This document shows positions 7,989-16,767 of a stretch of DNA of 64,000 nt, piece after piece. The stretch comes from Lysinibacillus fusiformis. Lineage in GTDB: Bacteria > Bacillota > Bacilli > Bacillales_A > Planococcaceae. How positions within the stretch are numbered: the stretch's first letter is position 1; each line of letters starts with the position of its first letter. The DNA lies in the NCBI RefSeq assembly GCF_007362955.1, contig NZ_CP041696.1, positions 2,604,001 through 2,668,000 of the forward strand, read 5' to 3'. A model generated the notes under the pieces. That model was not told the DNA's origin and did not search any database. It saw only the letters and a list, made by a program, of their open reading frames with translations. A program made the translations under genes and the position numbers.

Positions 7989-8414
7989 TCAATCATTTTT
8001 AAGTTTTGGTCGTTCTTTCATACCGTGTGCGAAGCGTTCCAGTAAATCTTCTGATGAAACTCCCTCAGCAAGGAGTTCTGCAAGCAATTGTTCAGCATAT
8101 TTTGAACGTTTTATCTTTAATGTCCCTTTTAAAAGTACGGAGATGTGTTCGCCAATTTCATGAACTGCATGTACTGCAACACGGAAAGGTGCTGGCTCAT
8201 TATCGGGCGATGAAATAACAGCACGTACATTGAAAACGGCATCATTCGCTAATAATTCATCAAAGATTGAGCGCAATTGTCGATCCATAAACAGTTCAAG
8301 TATCCAAGATTGATGGCTGTCTTCCTGGTTAATAATAATGCCATCGACTAAAGGAAATGGTTGCATGCCATCTTTGGTAACAAGATCAAAGGAAAGCATT
8401 TTAAATGTTTTCAT
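7989..8414 (-). CDS. ywpF: YwpF-like family protein
   Basis: 141 residues, start set by AGGAGGA (8421-8427, minus strand) 6 bases before the ATG. The N-terminus MKTFKMLSFDLV, then LVDGIIINQEDSHQSWILELF, matches the YwpF family (Pfam PF14183), a small Bacillus family of unknown function. No signal peptide or membrane helix. The neighbourhood (fabZ on one side, ssbB and ywqA on the other) is the one of Bacillus ywpF. Upstream on the same strand, TGTTATACT looks like an extended -10 box. Confidence 0.85.
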   Translation of the reverse strand: MKTFKMLSFDLVTKDGMQPFPLVDGIIINQEDSHQSWILELFMDRQLRSIFDELLANDAVFNVRAVISSPDNEPAPFRVAVHAVHEIGEHISVLLKGTLKIKRSKYAEQLLAELLAEGVSSEDLLERFAHGMKERPKLKND

Positions 8415-8658
8415 TATGTATCCTCCTAAGTCGGTCATTCCTTTCAGTATAACATAATCAAATAGGCAGGGTGTAATGGAGGCCGTCACTGGCTTTCGCA
8501 CATCTAATTGATTATGTGAAAAATATGTGAAATTTAATATTTTAAAAATTGGCGCTACATACTACAGACATATGCATTCGATTTAACAAAAAACTAAACA
8601 TTGAAAAATAAAATTATTCATATTTACAATTTATGCTTAAAAATCAGCAAAAATAACA

Positions 8659-8699
8659 AAAATCGACTTTTGCCAATTTTGGAGATGTTTTTGTATGAT
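8659..8699 (+). promoter_or_regulatory. Promoter of ssbB with a possible ComK half-box
   Basis: TTGCCA (8670-8675), an 18-base spacer and TATGAT (8694-8699) form a sigma-A type promoter, 31 bases before the ssbB ATG. Just upstream, AAAATCGACTTTT (8659-8671) fits the AAAA-N5-TTTT box bound by the competence factor ComK; a weaker second box lies near 8605. In Bacillus subtilis ssbB is ComK-dependent. In AT-rich DNA such boxes occur by chance, so the ComK part is tentative. Confidence 0.45.
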
Positions 8700-8730
8700 G
8701 AGAGCAATTATTAGTAAAGGAGGTGAATCG

Positions 8731-9153
8731 ATGAATCAGGTCGGACTGGTTGGAAGATTAACAAAGGATCCTGTGTTACGACAAGTATCTGGAAATCGTG
8801 TGCAAACACATTTTTCTCTTGCCATTAGTCGCAATTACAAAAACAGTCGTGGGGAAGTGGAGGCTGACTTTATTCTTTGCACAGTATGGGGAAAACTGGC
8901 AGAGCATATCGTTAAATATTGCGGAAAAGGTTAATTAATTGGTGCAAATGGCCGTATCCAGTCAAGGTCATTTGTAAATGAAGAAAGCTCAAAGATTTAT
9001 ATTACAGAAGTAGTCGTAGAAGATGTCCGATTTTATAAGCTGAAGCCGCGAGATAGTGATGGGGCAATTTTATCCCCACAGTCTACAAAAGAGCAGAATG
9101 GCTTAAAGGACTTTGTGCTACCAGAGGAAGAACTGCAATTACCAGTAGTATAA
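8731..9153 (+). pseudogene. ssbB: Single-stranded DNA-binding protein SsbB, interrupted by an in-frame stop
   Basis: AGGAGGTG lies directly before ATG 8731. The first 67 codons encode a normal OB-fold start (MNQVGLVGRLTKDPVLR, then FILCTVWGKLAEHIVKYC GKG), then TAA at 8932-8934. The same frame continues without any shift for another 72 codons (LIGANGRIQSRSF, then IYITEVVVEDVRFYKLKP) to TAA 9151-9153. The stop replaces the position where SSB proteins usually have Ser (GKGSL), consistent with a single TCA to TAA change. A 67-residue product would lack the last strands of the OB fold. SsbB protects incoming DNA in transformation. Either the gene is dead or this is a sequencing error. Confidence 0.88.
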
Positions 9154-9251
9154 CCGACTTGTTTACATACGGAGCAAGTTTGAAGTTTATCTGATCCGCC
9201 ATTCTCTCCTATGATAGTACTTGCACCGTAATCATTTATTTGAAAGGACGG

Positions 9252-9428
9252 ATGTATACCCTTAAATATTTAATCATTGTTGAAGACCGCACAACAATGA
9301 GCATTTCACCCACAACTAAATATGAAATTGAAGTAAGTAGGAAAGTAGTAAAGACATTGTTCACTGAAATTTGCAAACTAAAAGAGCGCCAAGAACATTG
9401 TGCTCTTGGCGTGTACTATTTACGTTGA
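9252..9428 (+). CDS. Doubtful small ORF, 58 residues
   Basis: ATG 9252 follows AAAGGA closely, with a spacer that is short. The product MYTLKYLIIVEDRTTM continues with a mixed, protein-like composition but resembles nothing I know. It reads through the terminator hairpin of the convergent helicase gene and overlaps its last codons by 9 bases. That is unusual for a real gene, so I regard it as possible but unproven. Confidence 0.25.
   Translation: MYTLKYLIIVEDRTTMSISPTTKYEIEVSRKVVKTLFTEICKLKERQEHCALGVYYLR
9388..9412 (-). terminator. Terminator hairpin of the helicase gene
   Basis: CGCCAAGA (9388-9395) pairs with TCTTGGCG (9405-9412). On the minus strand it follows the ywqA stop and is succeeded by a partial T run. 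Confidence 0.65.
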
Positions 9429-12194
9429 AATATCGTAATCAAGTGTCATCAAATCACGAAGTTCATGATCTTCAAGTTCCGTTAACCATTGGCTTGATTG
9501 AATGAGTTCTTCCGACAATGCAGACTTCTGCGCCAGCATTTTATCAATTTTCTCCTCGATAGTACCGATTGTGACAAACTTATGCACTTGCACAAATTGT
9601 GTTTGCCCAATACGATAAGCGCGGTCTGTGGCTTGATTTTCAACCGCAGGATTCCACCAGCGATCGGCATGCAATACATGATTGGCAGCTGTTAAATTTA
9701 ACCCTGTGCCTCCTGCTTTTAAGGAAAGGATGAAAATAGGGAATTCTCCTGCCTGAAATGCCTCCACCAATCGGTCACGTTGTTGCTTTGGCATAGCGCC
9801 TGTTAAAAACGGAGCATCGACATTATGCAACTCACTGAAGCAATGCTGTAGCAATTGTCCCATACCAATATACTGTGTGAAAATGAGACATTGCTCGCCA
9901 TTGTCCACGATTTCCGCTGCCATTTGGACAATACGTTCTAATTTTGAAGAACGTGTTAGCATCGTTGTGGCATCCTCGAACGGTTCCTTCAAATAGAGGG
10001 CAGGATGATTACATAGTTGTTTCAATTTACTGAGCATTTTTAAGACACGACCTTTTTTCTGAAAGCCTGTTAATTGCTCTAACTGATCAAGTGTCTCTAA
10101 AATATAGCCTTCATAAAGGGATGCTTGCTCAGTAGTTAGTGGGCAGTATGCATGAGATTCCTGTTTATCTGGTAAATTAAGTTGCAAATTAGGATCACGT
10201 TTTGTTCGGCGTAATAAAAAAGGTTGAATTTTTGCACGGAGCTTTTGTTTATGTGGCTCCGAGTCATCACGTTCAATTGGTAAAATAAATTCTTCATTAA
10301 AGCGACCGAAGCTACCTAAATAACCTTTATGGATAAAATCAAAAATGGCCCACAGCTCTGATAAGCGGTTTTCCACAGGTGTGCCTGTTAGGGCAATATG
10401 ATGTTTCCCATTTAATTTCCGAATGGAGCGAGATTGTAACGTTTGCATATTTTTAATGTTCTGTGCCTCATCCAGTACAACTGTTGTCCAGTCTATTTCT
10501 TGTAGAAATTCGGCATCCTGTGACACAGTACCATAGGTAGATAAAATAACGTGCGGCTTCTCTCGCTCTATGAGATGAACGAAAGTATCTTCTTTAGCTC
10601 GATTTGCTTGATAATGTGTATGCACGATTAAGGATGGAGCAAAACGAGCTAGTTCCTTTTGCCAGTTGCCGAGTACCGAAGTGGGACAAATAATAATGGA
10701 TGGCTTAGGTGATTCTAGCGTTTCATTAACATGCAACAGGTATGAAATAAGCTGCACGGTTTTACCTAGCCCCATATCGTCAGCTAGACAAGCACCGAAG
10801 CCCTGTTCTCGCATAAAAATGAGCCATTCAAAGCCTTCCTGTTGATAAGGGCGCAACTCAGCTTGAAGTGATATAGGTAGTGGAACAGACGGCAGTCCTT
10901 TTTTCTCGTGTAGCTGCTCCATATAGGATTTCAAAGATTGCTGTAATTCAAAAGCAAAGAGTGGGTCATCTCGTAACGCATCATCAGCATCCTCCTCTTC
11001 TAGAGGTAGGGATAAATCCTCTGGTAATTCACGGAACAGTAACTCGCGCACAGTCCAGCTTTCATCTTCGGCCTGTTGCATCAATTCGCGCATTTCCTGC
11101 ATCCAGTTTGCATCTACACGAAACCATTCTGTACCAATGCGTATAAATTCACGTTTTTCATCAACGAGTTTTTTGAATTGCTCAGGCGAAATCGACTCTC
11201 CGTTCATTGAAAACTGCCATTTAAAAGTTAATATATCATCTAATCCAGCAACTTTTTTAGTGGAGACATTACCAGTACTTACACGAACACGCATTTTCGA
11301 CTGTTTTAAATCCTTTAACCAAGCTGGTAGCACAACATCAAAGCCAAGCGCTTGAATTCTAGCTAAATCTTCACGTAAAAATGTACGAACCTCTAAATCC
11401 TCAAGGGTCTCATGGATAAAAATATCGCTTCGTACACCGTCAACTGTAAGGAGTTCCACGATTTGTGTTTGTTGATGCACAATGTCATTGGCGAACTCCT
11501 GCCATTTTGTCGGTAAGGCATTAACGATTGGTAGTGATTGCTTGCGAATAGCGGGTGTCCAATAATTTTTTGTCGTAGCCGTGCTAAGGACAGTTTCTAA
11601 CAACCATACGTCCGAGTCTTCCTCAGGCTCGCTTAAACGTAGTGACACCATAACAGTGTCTGCCTGACGATCTTGCTCTAAAGGCCAACCACCACGCATA
11701 AAAAATGGTAATAGCTTCGGTAAATCTGATAATACCAATCCTGCATACATAAGCTTTTGCTGCACCGCTGTTTCAAGTAAATTCGTATCAATACCGTCTA
11801 TTGGGAGTGCTAGTGAAGAAAAATCATCAGCTATATGGGCATGTTTCCAAAGTGTAGGATCTTGCCAGTACACTTGCAGTGCCGACACTTCTTCTAATAA
11901 TGAACTACTCTTTTCATTTATCCCATGCCATTCAATAAATGGATGCTGATAGCGAGAAGAAAAGATATCGAGCAGCTCAGCAGTAGAAACCTCGATGGAA
12001 AGATCTGTACGATTGGCCAGTACACCATAGACATTTGTTTCATAATTAAAAAACAATGTCGAAACCAGTGAACTTGCTTCCATTGCTACACCACCAGCAG
12101 TAAAGCCCTGTAACGCAAAATAACCATTCTGAGCTGTCTCAATTCGGAGCTGTATTTTTTTCATAAACGGAGAGGTAGCATTTAAAGTCATCAT
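9420..12194 (-). CDS. ywqA: SNF2-family DEAD/DEAH-box helicase (YwqA-like)
   Basis: 924 residues. Domains in order: an N-terminal half typical of bacterial SNF2 proteins with no clear motifs, then the SNF2 ATPase core with Walker A DDMGLGKT at 472-479, motif II DEAQ at 575-578 and ALTGTPVENRLSELW. The C-terminal helicase lobe carries LKAGGTGLNLTAANHV and DRAYRIGQTQ near 857-866. It should translocate on double-stranded DNA. The start ATG overlaps the TGA of the upstream SWIM-protein gene by 4 bases, so the two are translationally coupled, and the pairing matches Bacillus ywqA-ywqB. Its cellular role is not established. Confidence 0.93.
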   Translation of the reverse strand: MMTLNATSPFMKKIQLRIETAQNGYFALQGFTAGGVAMEASSLVSTLFFNYETNVYGVLANRTDLSIEVSTAELLDIFSSRYQHPFIEWHGINEKSSSLLEEVSALQVYWQDPTLWKHAHIADDFSSLALPIDGIDTNLLETAVQQKLMYAGLVLSDLPKLLPFFMRGGWPLEQDRQADTVMVSLRLSEPEEDSDVWLLETVLSTATTKNYWTPAIRKQSLPIVNALPTKWQEFANDIVHQQTQIVELLTVDGVRSDIFIHETLEDLEVRTFLREDLARIQALGFDVVLPAWLKDLKQSKMRVRVSTGNVSTKKVAGLDDILTFKWQFSMNGESISPEQFKKLVDEKREFIRIGTEWFRVDANWMQEMRELMQQAEDESWTVRELLFRELPEDLSLPLEEEDADDALRDDPLFAFELQQSLKSYMEQLHEKKGLPSVPLPISLQAELRPYQQEGFEWLIFMREQGFGACLADDMGLGKTVQLISYLLHVNETLESPKPSIIICPTSVLGNWQKELARFAPSLIVHTHYQANRAKEDTFVHLIEREKPHVILSTYGTVSQDAEFLQEIDWTTVVLDEAQNIKNMQTLQSRSIRKLNGKHHIALTGTPVENRLSELWAIFDFIHKGYLGSFGRFNEEFILPIERDDSEPHKQKLRAKIQPFLLRRTKRDPNLQLNLPDKQESHAYCPLTTEQASLYEGYILETLDQLEQLTGFQKKGRVLKMLSKLKQLCNHPALYLKEPFEDATTMLTRSSKLERIVQMAAEIVDNGEQCLIFTQYIGMGQLLQHCFSELHNVDAPFLTGAMPKQQRDRLVEAFQAGEFPIFILSLKAGGTGLNLTAANHVLHADRWWNPAVENQATDRAYRIGQTQFVQVHKFVTIGTIEEKIDKMLAQKSALSEELIQSSQWLTELEDHELRDLMTLDYDIST

Positions 12195-13765
12195 ACTAAG
12201 TTTCCTTTCTCAATCTCTTCCTGTAAAGCACGTAGTCGTTTAAACTCTGTACGTATTGTTTGCATGTACGTTTCAAAATAACCAGCTTTGCCGGCTCGTT
12301 TTGCAGCACTTCGCATACTTTTCCATATACGAACCGCTTGCTTATAGTTCATACGGGATTTCTGGGTAATCTCAGCCATTGCATATACATGATACAAAGG
12401 CAATACGGTCGCGGGAGCTACCTGTAACACATCTTTTAATCCGCACATTTCTAAATAAGAAAGGGAGGAAAGATTTAATTGATGCAAGGCTGCCCATTCG
12501 CGATAGCGTTCTTTTTTAATAAGGAAAAACGAGAATGGTTGAAGTCCATAAACACCAAAGGCGCTATATAGGGAGGTCTCTTCTTCGTCAGTTAGTTTTA
12601 CGTCTTCGTATAATAATTGAAACTGACGTACATATTGGGCGCGCTGTACGACTGGCACAGTTTCCTGTAAAAAAGCTTCTGCAAATGGCAGCATCGCACG
12701 TAAGATGGATGCCTGAGCGTCTGGCTCTCCTGCACGCTTTGCAAATGTAGCGAGCTCAAATAAGTCGTTCATGTGCGCCGTATCTATTTGTGCAATACCT
12801 TCTTCTAATAACTGTTCTTTTTGTAATAGGACATAAAACAATAGCTTCAACGATTGCAATGAAATTTCAGATGAAAGATCTTCAAGTTCGTTAAGAAGTT
12901 CTAGTTCTTGTTCACGTCGAGGCTTCTCATAAAAAAGCACTGCCCATAGCAGCATGTAGATTTGTAGCCGACTGGCAAATAGTTCACGACGCTCTAATAA
13001 AAAGTCCCGTACAATTTTTTGAAGCGCATCGTAAAAAGGATCCGTCGCAAAAAGGCGTGAGCGTCCATTAAGTTCTGTCAGTGTACTTTCAAAAGATTGA
13101 ATACTTTGATCAATAAAGTATTTCATATAGGGTGAATCAAGTGAATGCCCAGGTGTTTCATTTAAATGACGCCATATTGTCTGGAAGATTGTCAGCTCCA
13201 TAAAAAGTTTATAGAGCGGCTGCCATTCACGTTCAAAGGGCATATGTTTACGAAGACGCTCCAGTGCATCCGAGCGAATAGCGGATAGTGCATAGCCTTC
13301 CAGTATACGACCAGGTGGCAGTATTCGTTTCATTACTTCATTCGCCATTAAATGCCAACTTTCTGGACTACGTTCATCAGCTAGCGTTTTTAATTGCACG
13401 GATCTTTGTGCTCGCCATGCACTTGACCAATTTTGTACGGAATCAAAGTACTGATAAAGTGCAAGCAATGCACCAACTTGATGGCGACACCATTTTAGCT
13501 GAGGGCAATTACAAGACAAGGTCTCGTGTGCGAAATCAATTTCTACAGAAGCGGGTCTGACATCCTGTACACTTGCATATAATATAGAACTTGCGCTATT
13601 AAAACGTTCAAAAGCAATAGATTTATTTCGTACTGAAAAAACTGCACGACGCACAAGTTCCTCATCTTCAGTTGATGAAGGATGTAAGTCTTGCTCAGCC
13701 TCTTTTAATGTTGCAAGTACAAATTGCTGATGTTCCTTAGCTAGTTGCGAAATAGACAAAGCCAT
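12191..13765 (-). CDS. ywqB: SWIM zinc-finger protein (YwqB-like), partner of the SNF2 helicase
   Basis: 524 residues. A SWIM motif of the form CxCx(n)CxH is visible as SCNCPQLKWCRHQ near residues 84-96; it should bind zinc and contact DNA or protein. The remainder is helix-rich and without recognised domains. Genes of this type regularly precede a SNF2 helicase gene. Here the stop overlaps the helicase ATG (ATGA), so the products are probably made in stoichiometric amounts. AGGAG lies 7 bases before the ATG on the minus strand. Confidence 0.88.
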   Translation of the reverse strand: MALSISQLAKEHQQFVLATLKEAEQDLHPSSTEDEELVRRAVFSVRNKSIAFERFNSASSILYASVQDVRPASVEIDFAHETLSCNCPQLKWCRHQVGALLALYQYFDSVQNWSSAWRAQRSVQLKTLADERSPESWHLMANEVMKRILPPGRILEGYALSAIRSDALERLRKHMPFEREWQPLYKLFMELTIFQTIWRHLNETPGHSLDSPYMKYFIDQSIQSFESTLTELNGRSRLFATDPFYDALQKIVRDFLLERRELFASRLQIYMLLWAVLFYEKPRREQELELLNELEDLSSEISLQSLKLLFYVLLQKEQLLEEGIAQIDTAHMNDLFELATFAKRAGEPDAQASILRAMLPFAEAFLQETVPVVQRAQYVRQFQLLYEDVKLTDEEETSLYSAFGVYGLQPFSFFLIKKERYREWAALHQLNLSSLSYLEMCGLKDVLQVAPATVLPLYHVYAMAEITQKSRMNYKQAVRIWKSMRSAAKRAGKAGYFETYMQTIRTEFKRLRALQEEIEKGNLV

Positions 13766-13993
13766 AACTCCACTCCTCTCAATTATAACTGTTACTAGTT
13801 TAAGTTTTATTTTAGATGATTTTTGAATGTCACTGTTTATCAGGTAAAAAAGACTGTCCTCCCATTATACGATTAAAATGGGAACATGATAAGCCGAATG
13901 ATGATAAAGAAAAAAATTGACGTAAAGATAGTTAACAAGGGGATTTATTTATGTTAAAATCTGAATAATCAGATAAATTAGGAGGGATGAAGG

Positions 13994-14467
13994 ATGATGC
14001 AAGTTCAATACATGAAGCCATTTTACACAAAAATTACTGGAGATAAATTGCGTCTCGTATTTGCTTATCAATATTTCTCTATTTTAAAAGAGAATGAGAT
14101 TTTCCATTTCATACCCATCGAAGGAAAAGAGATGATTATCAACTTGCATACACAACAAATCGAAAACTTATCTGAGGTATTCGTTTTCCAAAAAGGAAAT
14201 CGTTTCATTCGTTTACCACTTTATCAATTATTACTTATTACGAATGTCCACGAGCATCTAGCGCCAATTCTTGAAAGCGCTACACCGAAACCGCAAATAC
14301 CGCTTGTTTCCTCTGTGACTGTGGGGGAGATGGAGCAACTTATAATCGAAATAGAGCAAAAAAACTTTGATTATTTAATCGATATGGCACTGTTAGATTA
14401 CAATGAAGCTCTCTTTTTTGACCTACTACAACAAAAAAGCAATCAACTCGGAGTTTTCGAACCTTGA
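13994..14467 (+). CDS. IDEAL-domain protein
   Basis: 157 residues, no signal peptide or membrane segment. The C-terminal part, from about residue 110, reads GEMEQLIIEIEQ then FDYLIDMALLDYNEALFFDLL. This matches the short IDEAL domain (Pfam PF08858) found in several small Bacillus proteins, where the central LIDxAL resembles the name-giving motif. The N-terminal 100 residues are not recognised. AGGAGGG lies 7-8 bases before ATG 13994; ATG 13997 is an alternative start. It is monocistronic, with its own terminator. Confidence 0.65.
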   Translation: MMQVQYMKPFYTKITGDKLRLVFAYQYFSILKENEIFHFIPIEGKEMIINLHTQQIENLSEVFVFQKGNRFIRLPLYQLLLITNVHEHLAPILESATPKPQIPLVSSVTVGEMEQLIIEIEQKNFDYLIDMALLDYNEALFFDLLQQKSNQLGVFEP

Positions 14468-14486
14468 ATACATGGCACATCAAATG

Positions 14487-14524
14487 AGCACCCATTTTCA
14501 TTGAAAAGAAATGGGTGCTTTTAA
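14487..14524 (+). terminator. Rho-independent terminator of the IDEAL-domain gene
   Basis: Perfect 11-bp stem AGCACCCATTT (14487-14497) and AAATGGGTGCT (14509-14519), followed by TTTT. Confidence 0.85.
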
Positions 14525-14591
14525 ATTTCACTTGAAGAATAAGAATTGCTGGAACATTCTCAATTTATGGCAAGTATTTTAATTATGTAGC

Positions 14592-14618
14592 TTCACAGAA
14601 ATTAGCAGAGACCGATAT
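14592..14618 (+). promoter_or_regulatory. Possible sigma-D (flagellar) promoter of the flagellin gene
   Basis: ACCGATAT (14611-14618) matches 7 of 8 positions of the sigma-D -10 element GCCGATAT. The expected -35 position 15 bases upstream holds TTCA, a poor match to TAAA. The distance to the flagellin ATG (14653) is 35 bases. In Bacillus, hag is sigma-D dependent. Confidence 0.5.
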
Positions 14619-14652
14619 TAATACAAATACAATTTATGAAGGTGGTGAAGCA

Positions 14653-15501
14653 ATGCTTGGCAATTGGTCAGCTACGGGGATGTCGATACTTAACAATATG
14701 AACCGGCATTACAATACCATGAGCAAATCCATGTTGCGGATTTCTTCAGGTTATCGAATTAATAGTGCAGCCGATGATCCAGCGGGACTTGCAATTTCTG
14801 AAAAGATGCGTGCGCAAATACGTGGATTGAACATGGCGTCGAAGAATATTCAGGATGGTATTTCACTTGTTCAAACAGCAGAGGGCGCACTAAATGAAAC
14901 GCATGCCATGATCCAGCGAATGCGTGAGCTAGCAGTTCAGGCCGCCAGTGACACAATGACGGATAGTGATCGTCAGCAACTGGATTTGGAGTTTCAGGAA
15001 CTAAAGAAGGAAATTCAGCGGATCTCTAAAGACACCGAATTTAATACAAAGACACTACTAAATGGTGACTACGAAACGAATGGCATTAAAATTCAGGCGG
15101 GTGCAAATGCTGGTCAAAGTATTGAATTGTACATCAATGGTATGGGGGCAGCAGCGCTTGGTCTAGATGATACATCCTCTATCGCCACTCGGGAGGACGC
15201 TGAAAAGGCTATTTCTACGTTGGACGAATCTTTAAAGCGAGTATCCACTGAGCGTTCGAGGCTTGGTGCTTATCAAAATCGCCTTGAACATGCATATAAT
15301 GCAAATATGAACACAGCTGAAAATTTAACGGCAGCTGAGTCGCGCATTCGTGATGCAGATATTGCCAAAGAAATGATGAATATGGTAAAGTCACAAATTT
15401 TATTGCAAGCGAGTCAATATGTATTGGCGCTTCATATGCAACAGGCTCAATCAATCTTAAAATTGTTAGATAGCGGAAACATAAGGAATCCCAGATACTA
15501 A
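14653..15501 (+). CDS. hag: Flagellin (short, divergent Hag-type)
   Basis: Subunit of the flagellar filament, exported by the flagellar apparatus. The 282 residues contain the conserved N-terminal D0/D1 part (LRISSGYRINSAADDPAGLA, then NIQDGISLVQTAEGALNE) joined almost directly to the C-terminal D1/D0 part (AESRIRDADIAKEMMNMV). The variable surface domain is therefore nearly absent. The C-terminus (LALHMQQAQSILKLLDSGNI plus a tail) departs from the usual ANQQPQxVLQLL ending, and the N-terminus is MLGNWSATGMSIL rather than MRINHN. It is probably a secondary or modified flagellin. A GGTGG site and a sigma-D-like promoter lie upstream. Confidence 0.88.
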   Translation: MLGNWSATGMSILNNMNRHYNTMSKSMLRISSGYRINSAADDPAGLAISEKMRAQIRGLNMASKNIQDGISLVQTAEGALNETHAMIQRMRELAVQAASDTMTDSDRQQLDLEFQELKKEIQRISKDTEFNTKTLLNGDYETNGIKIQAGANAGQSIELYINGMGAAALGLDDTSSIATREDAEKAISTLDESLKRVSTERSRLGAYQNRLEHAYNANMNTAENLTAAESRIRDADIAKEMMNMVKSQILLQASQYVLALHMQQAQSILKLLDSGNIRNPRY

Positions 15502-15520
15502 TGGAGGTTCCTTTTTTTGT
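15488..15520 (+). terminator. Terminator overlapping the flagellin stop
   Basis: AAGGAATCC pairs imperfectly with GGAGGTTCCTT around a loop that contains the flagellin stop region, followed by a run of seven T. Confidence 0.65.
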
Positions 15521-15539
15521 TGATGCGAAAAGTTACCTA

Positions 15540-15707
15540 GTCAACGTTGATAGAAGAGCAGGTATCGTTGGCAGCCAACAGCAATCGCTGATAAAAGAGC
15601 AGATATAGCTGATAGCCCCACAGCAATCGCTGATAAAAGAGCAGGTATCGCTGATAGCCCCACAGCAATCGCTGATAACAGTACAAACATCGCTGATAGA
15701 CCCTGTA
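15540..15707. repeat. 21-bp-period intergenic repeat array A (8 units)
   Basis: The core g(c/t)(t/c)gata starts at 15546, 15567 (degenerate), 15587, 15608, 15629, 15650, 15671 and 15692, giving spacings of 21, 20, 21, 21, 21, 21 and 21. The best-conserved part is ATCGCTGATA. Between cores, two alternating linkers (aaagagcagg and gccccacagc) create a 42-bp super-period. The array fills the space between the flagellin terminator and the NERD-gene leader. Translation gives meaningless IADxxxx repeats, so no gene is called. Confidence 0.9.
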
Positions 15708-15728
15708 ATTTTGCACACTTCCCCTTAG

Positions 15729-15780
15729 AAAAAGCGTCAAATTTTTAATTTGATGCAAACCATATTTTTTAACGCTTTTT
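15729..15780 (+). terminator. Two-level stem-loop upstream of the NERD gene
   Basis: Outer stem AAAAAGCGT (15729-15737) with ACGCTTTTT (15772-15780). Nested inside is TCAAAT/ATTTGA (15737-15753). T-rich at the 3' side, so it can act as a terminator on the plus strand. No matching gene lies directly upstream except the repeat array. Confidence 0.5.
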
Positions 15781-15813
15781 CTTGTTATAGTTTGTAGAAA
15801 AGGAGTAATGTCT

Positions 15814-16767
15814 TTGATTGTTAAACCATTTGCACCGTCACGGCTCACCCTTGGACTGCAAGCACTTGTATCTCGATTGCCCTCAACGCATCCACAGTAT
15901 CTAAAATTACAAAAAGAACTGAAAAATAAGGAAGCGGGAGATTTTGGCGAGCTATACATCATGAAAGAGCTTCAAAAATACCAACAACTCAGCGATTGCC
16001 ACATATTACACAATGTAATACTTCCCACTGTCCTCCCCATGCAAATTGATATATTGATCATTACACCAAGTGGAATCATTATTTTAGAAATTAAAAATAT
16101 TCGAGGAACCGTCCATTTCAAAAAGGAGCCTCGCCAGCTCATTCGTATCACGGAAACGGGCGAGGTTCGAGCTTTTACAAATCCTGAAATTCAACTAGAG
16201 CAGTATATACTGGCAATGAAGGATTTCTTAGATGCCCATGACATTACTATGCCAATATACGGAGCGATTGTTTTTCCTTTTAATAATGTAGATATTTATC
16301 GAGAGGGCGGAGAATTGCCCATTCTAATGGGGAAAGAGCTGCCGATGTATATCCATAAGCTAATAGCACAGAAGCTGGATATCGCTACAGATGATCTAGC
16401 ACATATCATTTTGTCACAAATGCGGCAAATGCATCCATTCCCCCTTTGCAAATTTTATAAAATTGAACCGTCTGTTTTGCAAAGGGGCGTTACTTGTGAA
16501 AATTGTGGTCAGTTACGTATGCAGAAATTAAAAGCGACATGGTTTTGTCAGAAGTGTGAACATAAATGTAAAGAGGCACATATGTCTGCACTCAGGGATT
16601 TTTATATGCTTGTGGGCGATTCGATGACGAACAGAGAATGTCGCGACTTTTTGAAAATTGAAAGCCCTCATGTCACAAAACGCGTATTGCAAAAATTATA
16701 CCTAACAAGCAGTGGTATTGGTAAACATACGAAATACAACTTGTCGAGTCTAAACGGAAACCGCTGA
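15814..16767 (+). CDS. NERD-domain protein with C-terminal zinc ribbon
   Basis: 317 residues. The nuclease-related NERD domain (Pfam PF08378) spans about residues 30-150, with GDFGELYIMKEL and the nuclease-like core QIDILIITPSGIIILEIKN, where Asp and the ExK pair are the expected metal and catalytic residues. A zinc ribbon follows near residue 230 (CENCGQ, then CQKCEHKC). It is probably cytoplasmic and the substrate is unknown. The TTG at 15814 (MIVKPFAP) is favoured because AGGAG ends 8 bases upstream; the ATG at 15808 lies only 2 bases from it. The stop codon TGA at 16765-16767 is formed by the first unit of repeat array B. Confidence 0.85.
   Translation: MIVKPFAPSRLTLGLQALVSRLPSTHPQYLKLQKELKNKEAGDFGELYIMKELQKYQQLSDCHILHNVILPTVLPMQIDILIITPSGIIILEIKNIRGTVHFKKEPRQLIRITETGEVRAFTNPEIQLEQYILAMKDFLDAHDITMPIYGAIVFPFNNVDIYREGGELPILMGKELPMYIHKLIAQKLDIATDDLAHIILSQMRQMHPFPLCKFYKIEPSVLQRGVTCENCGQLRMQKLKATWFCQKCEHKCKEAHMSALRDFYMLVGDSMTNRECRDFLKIESPHVTKRVLQKLYLTSSGIGKHTKYNLSSLNGNR

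Noticed and set aside
15533..15962. Open frames on the minus strand through repeat array A (Ser/Cys-rich heptapeptide repeats)
   Set aside because: A 21-bp period keeps any stop-free frame open; no start site and no other support. Same for the frame across array C at 44961-45194.
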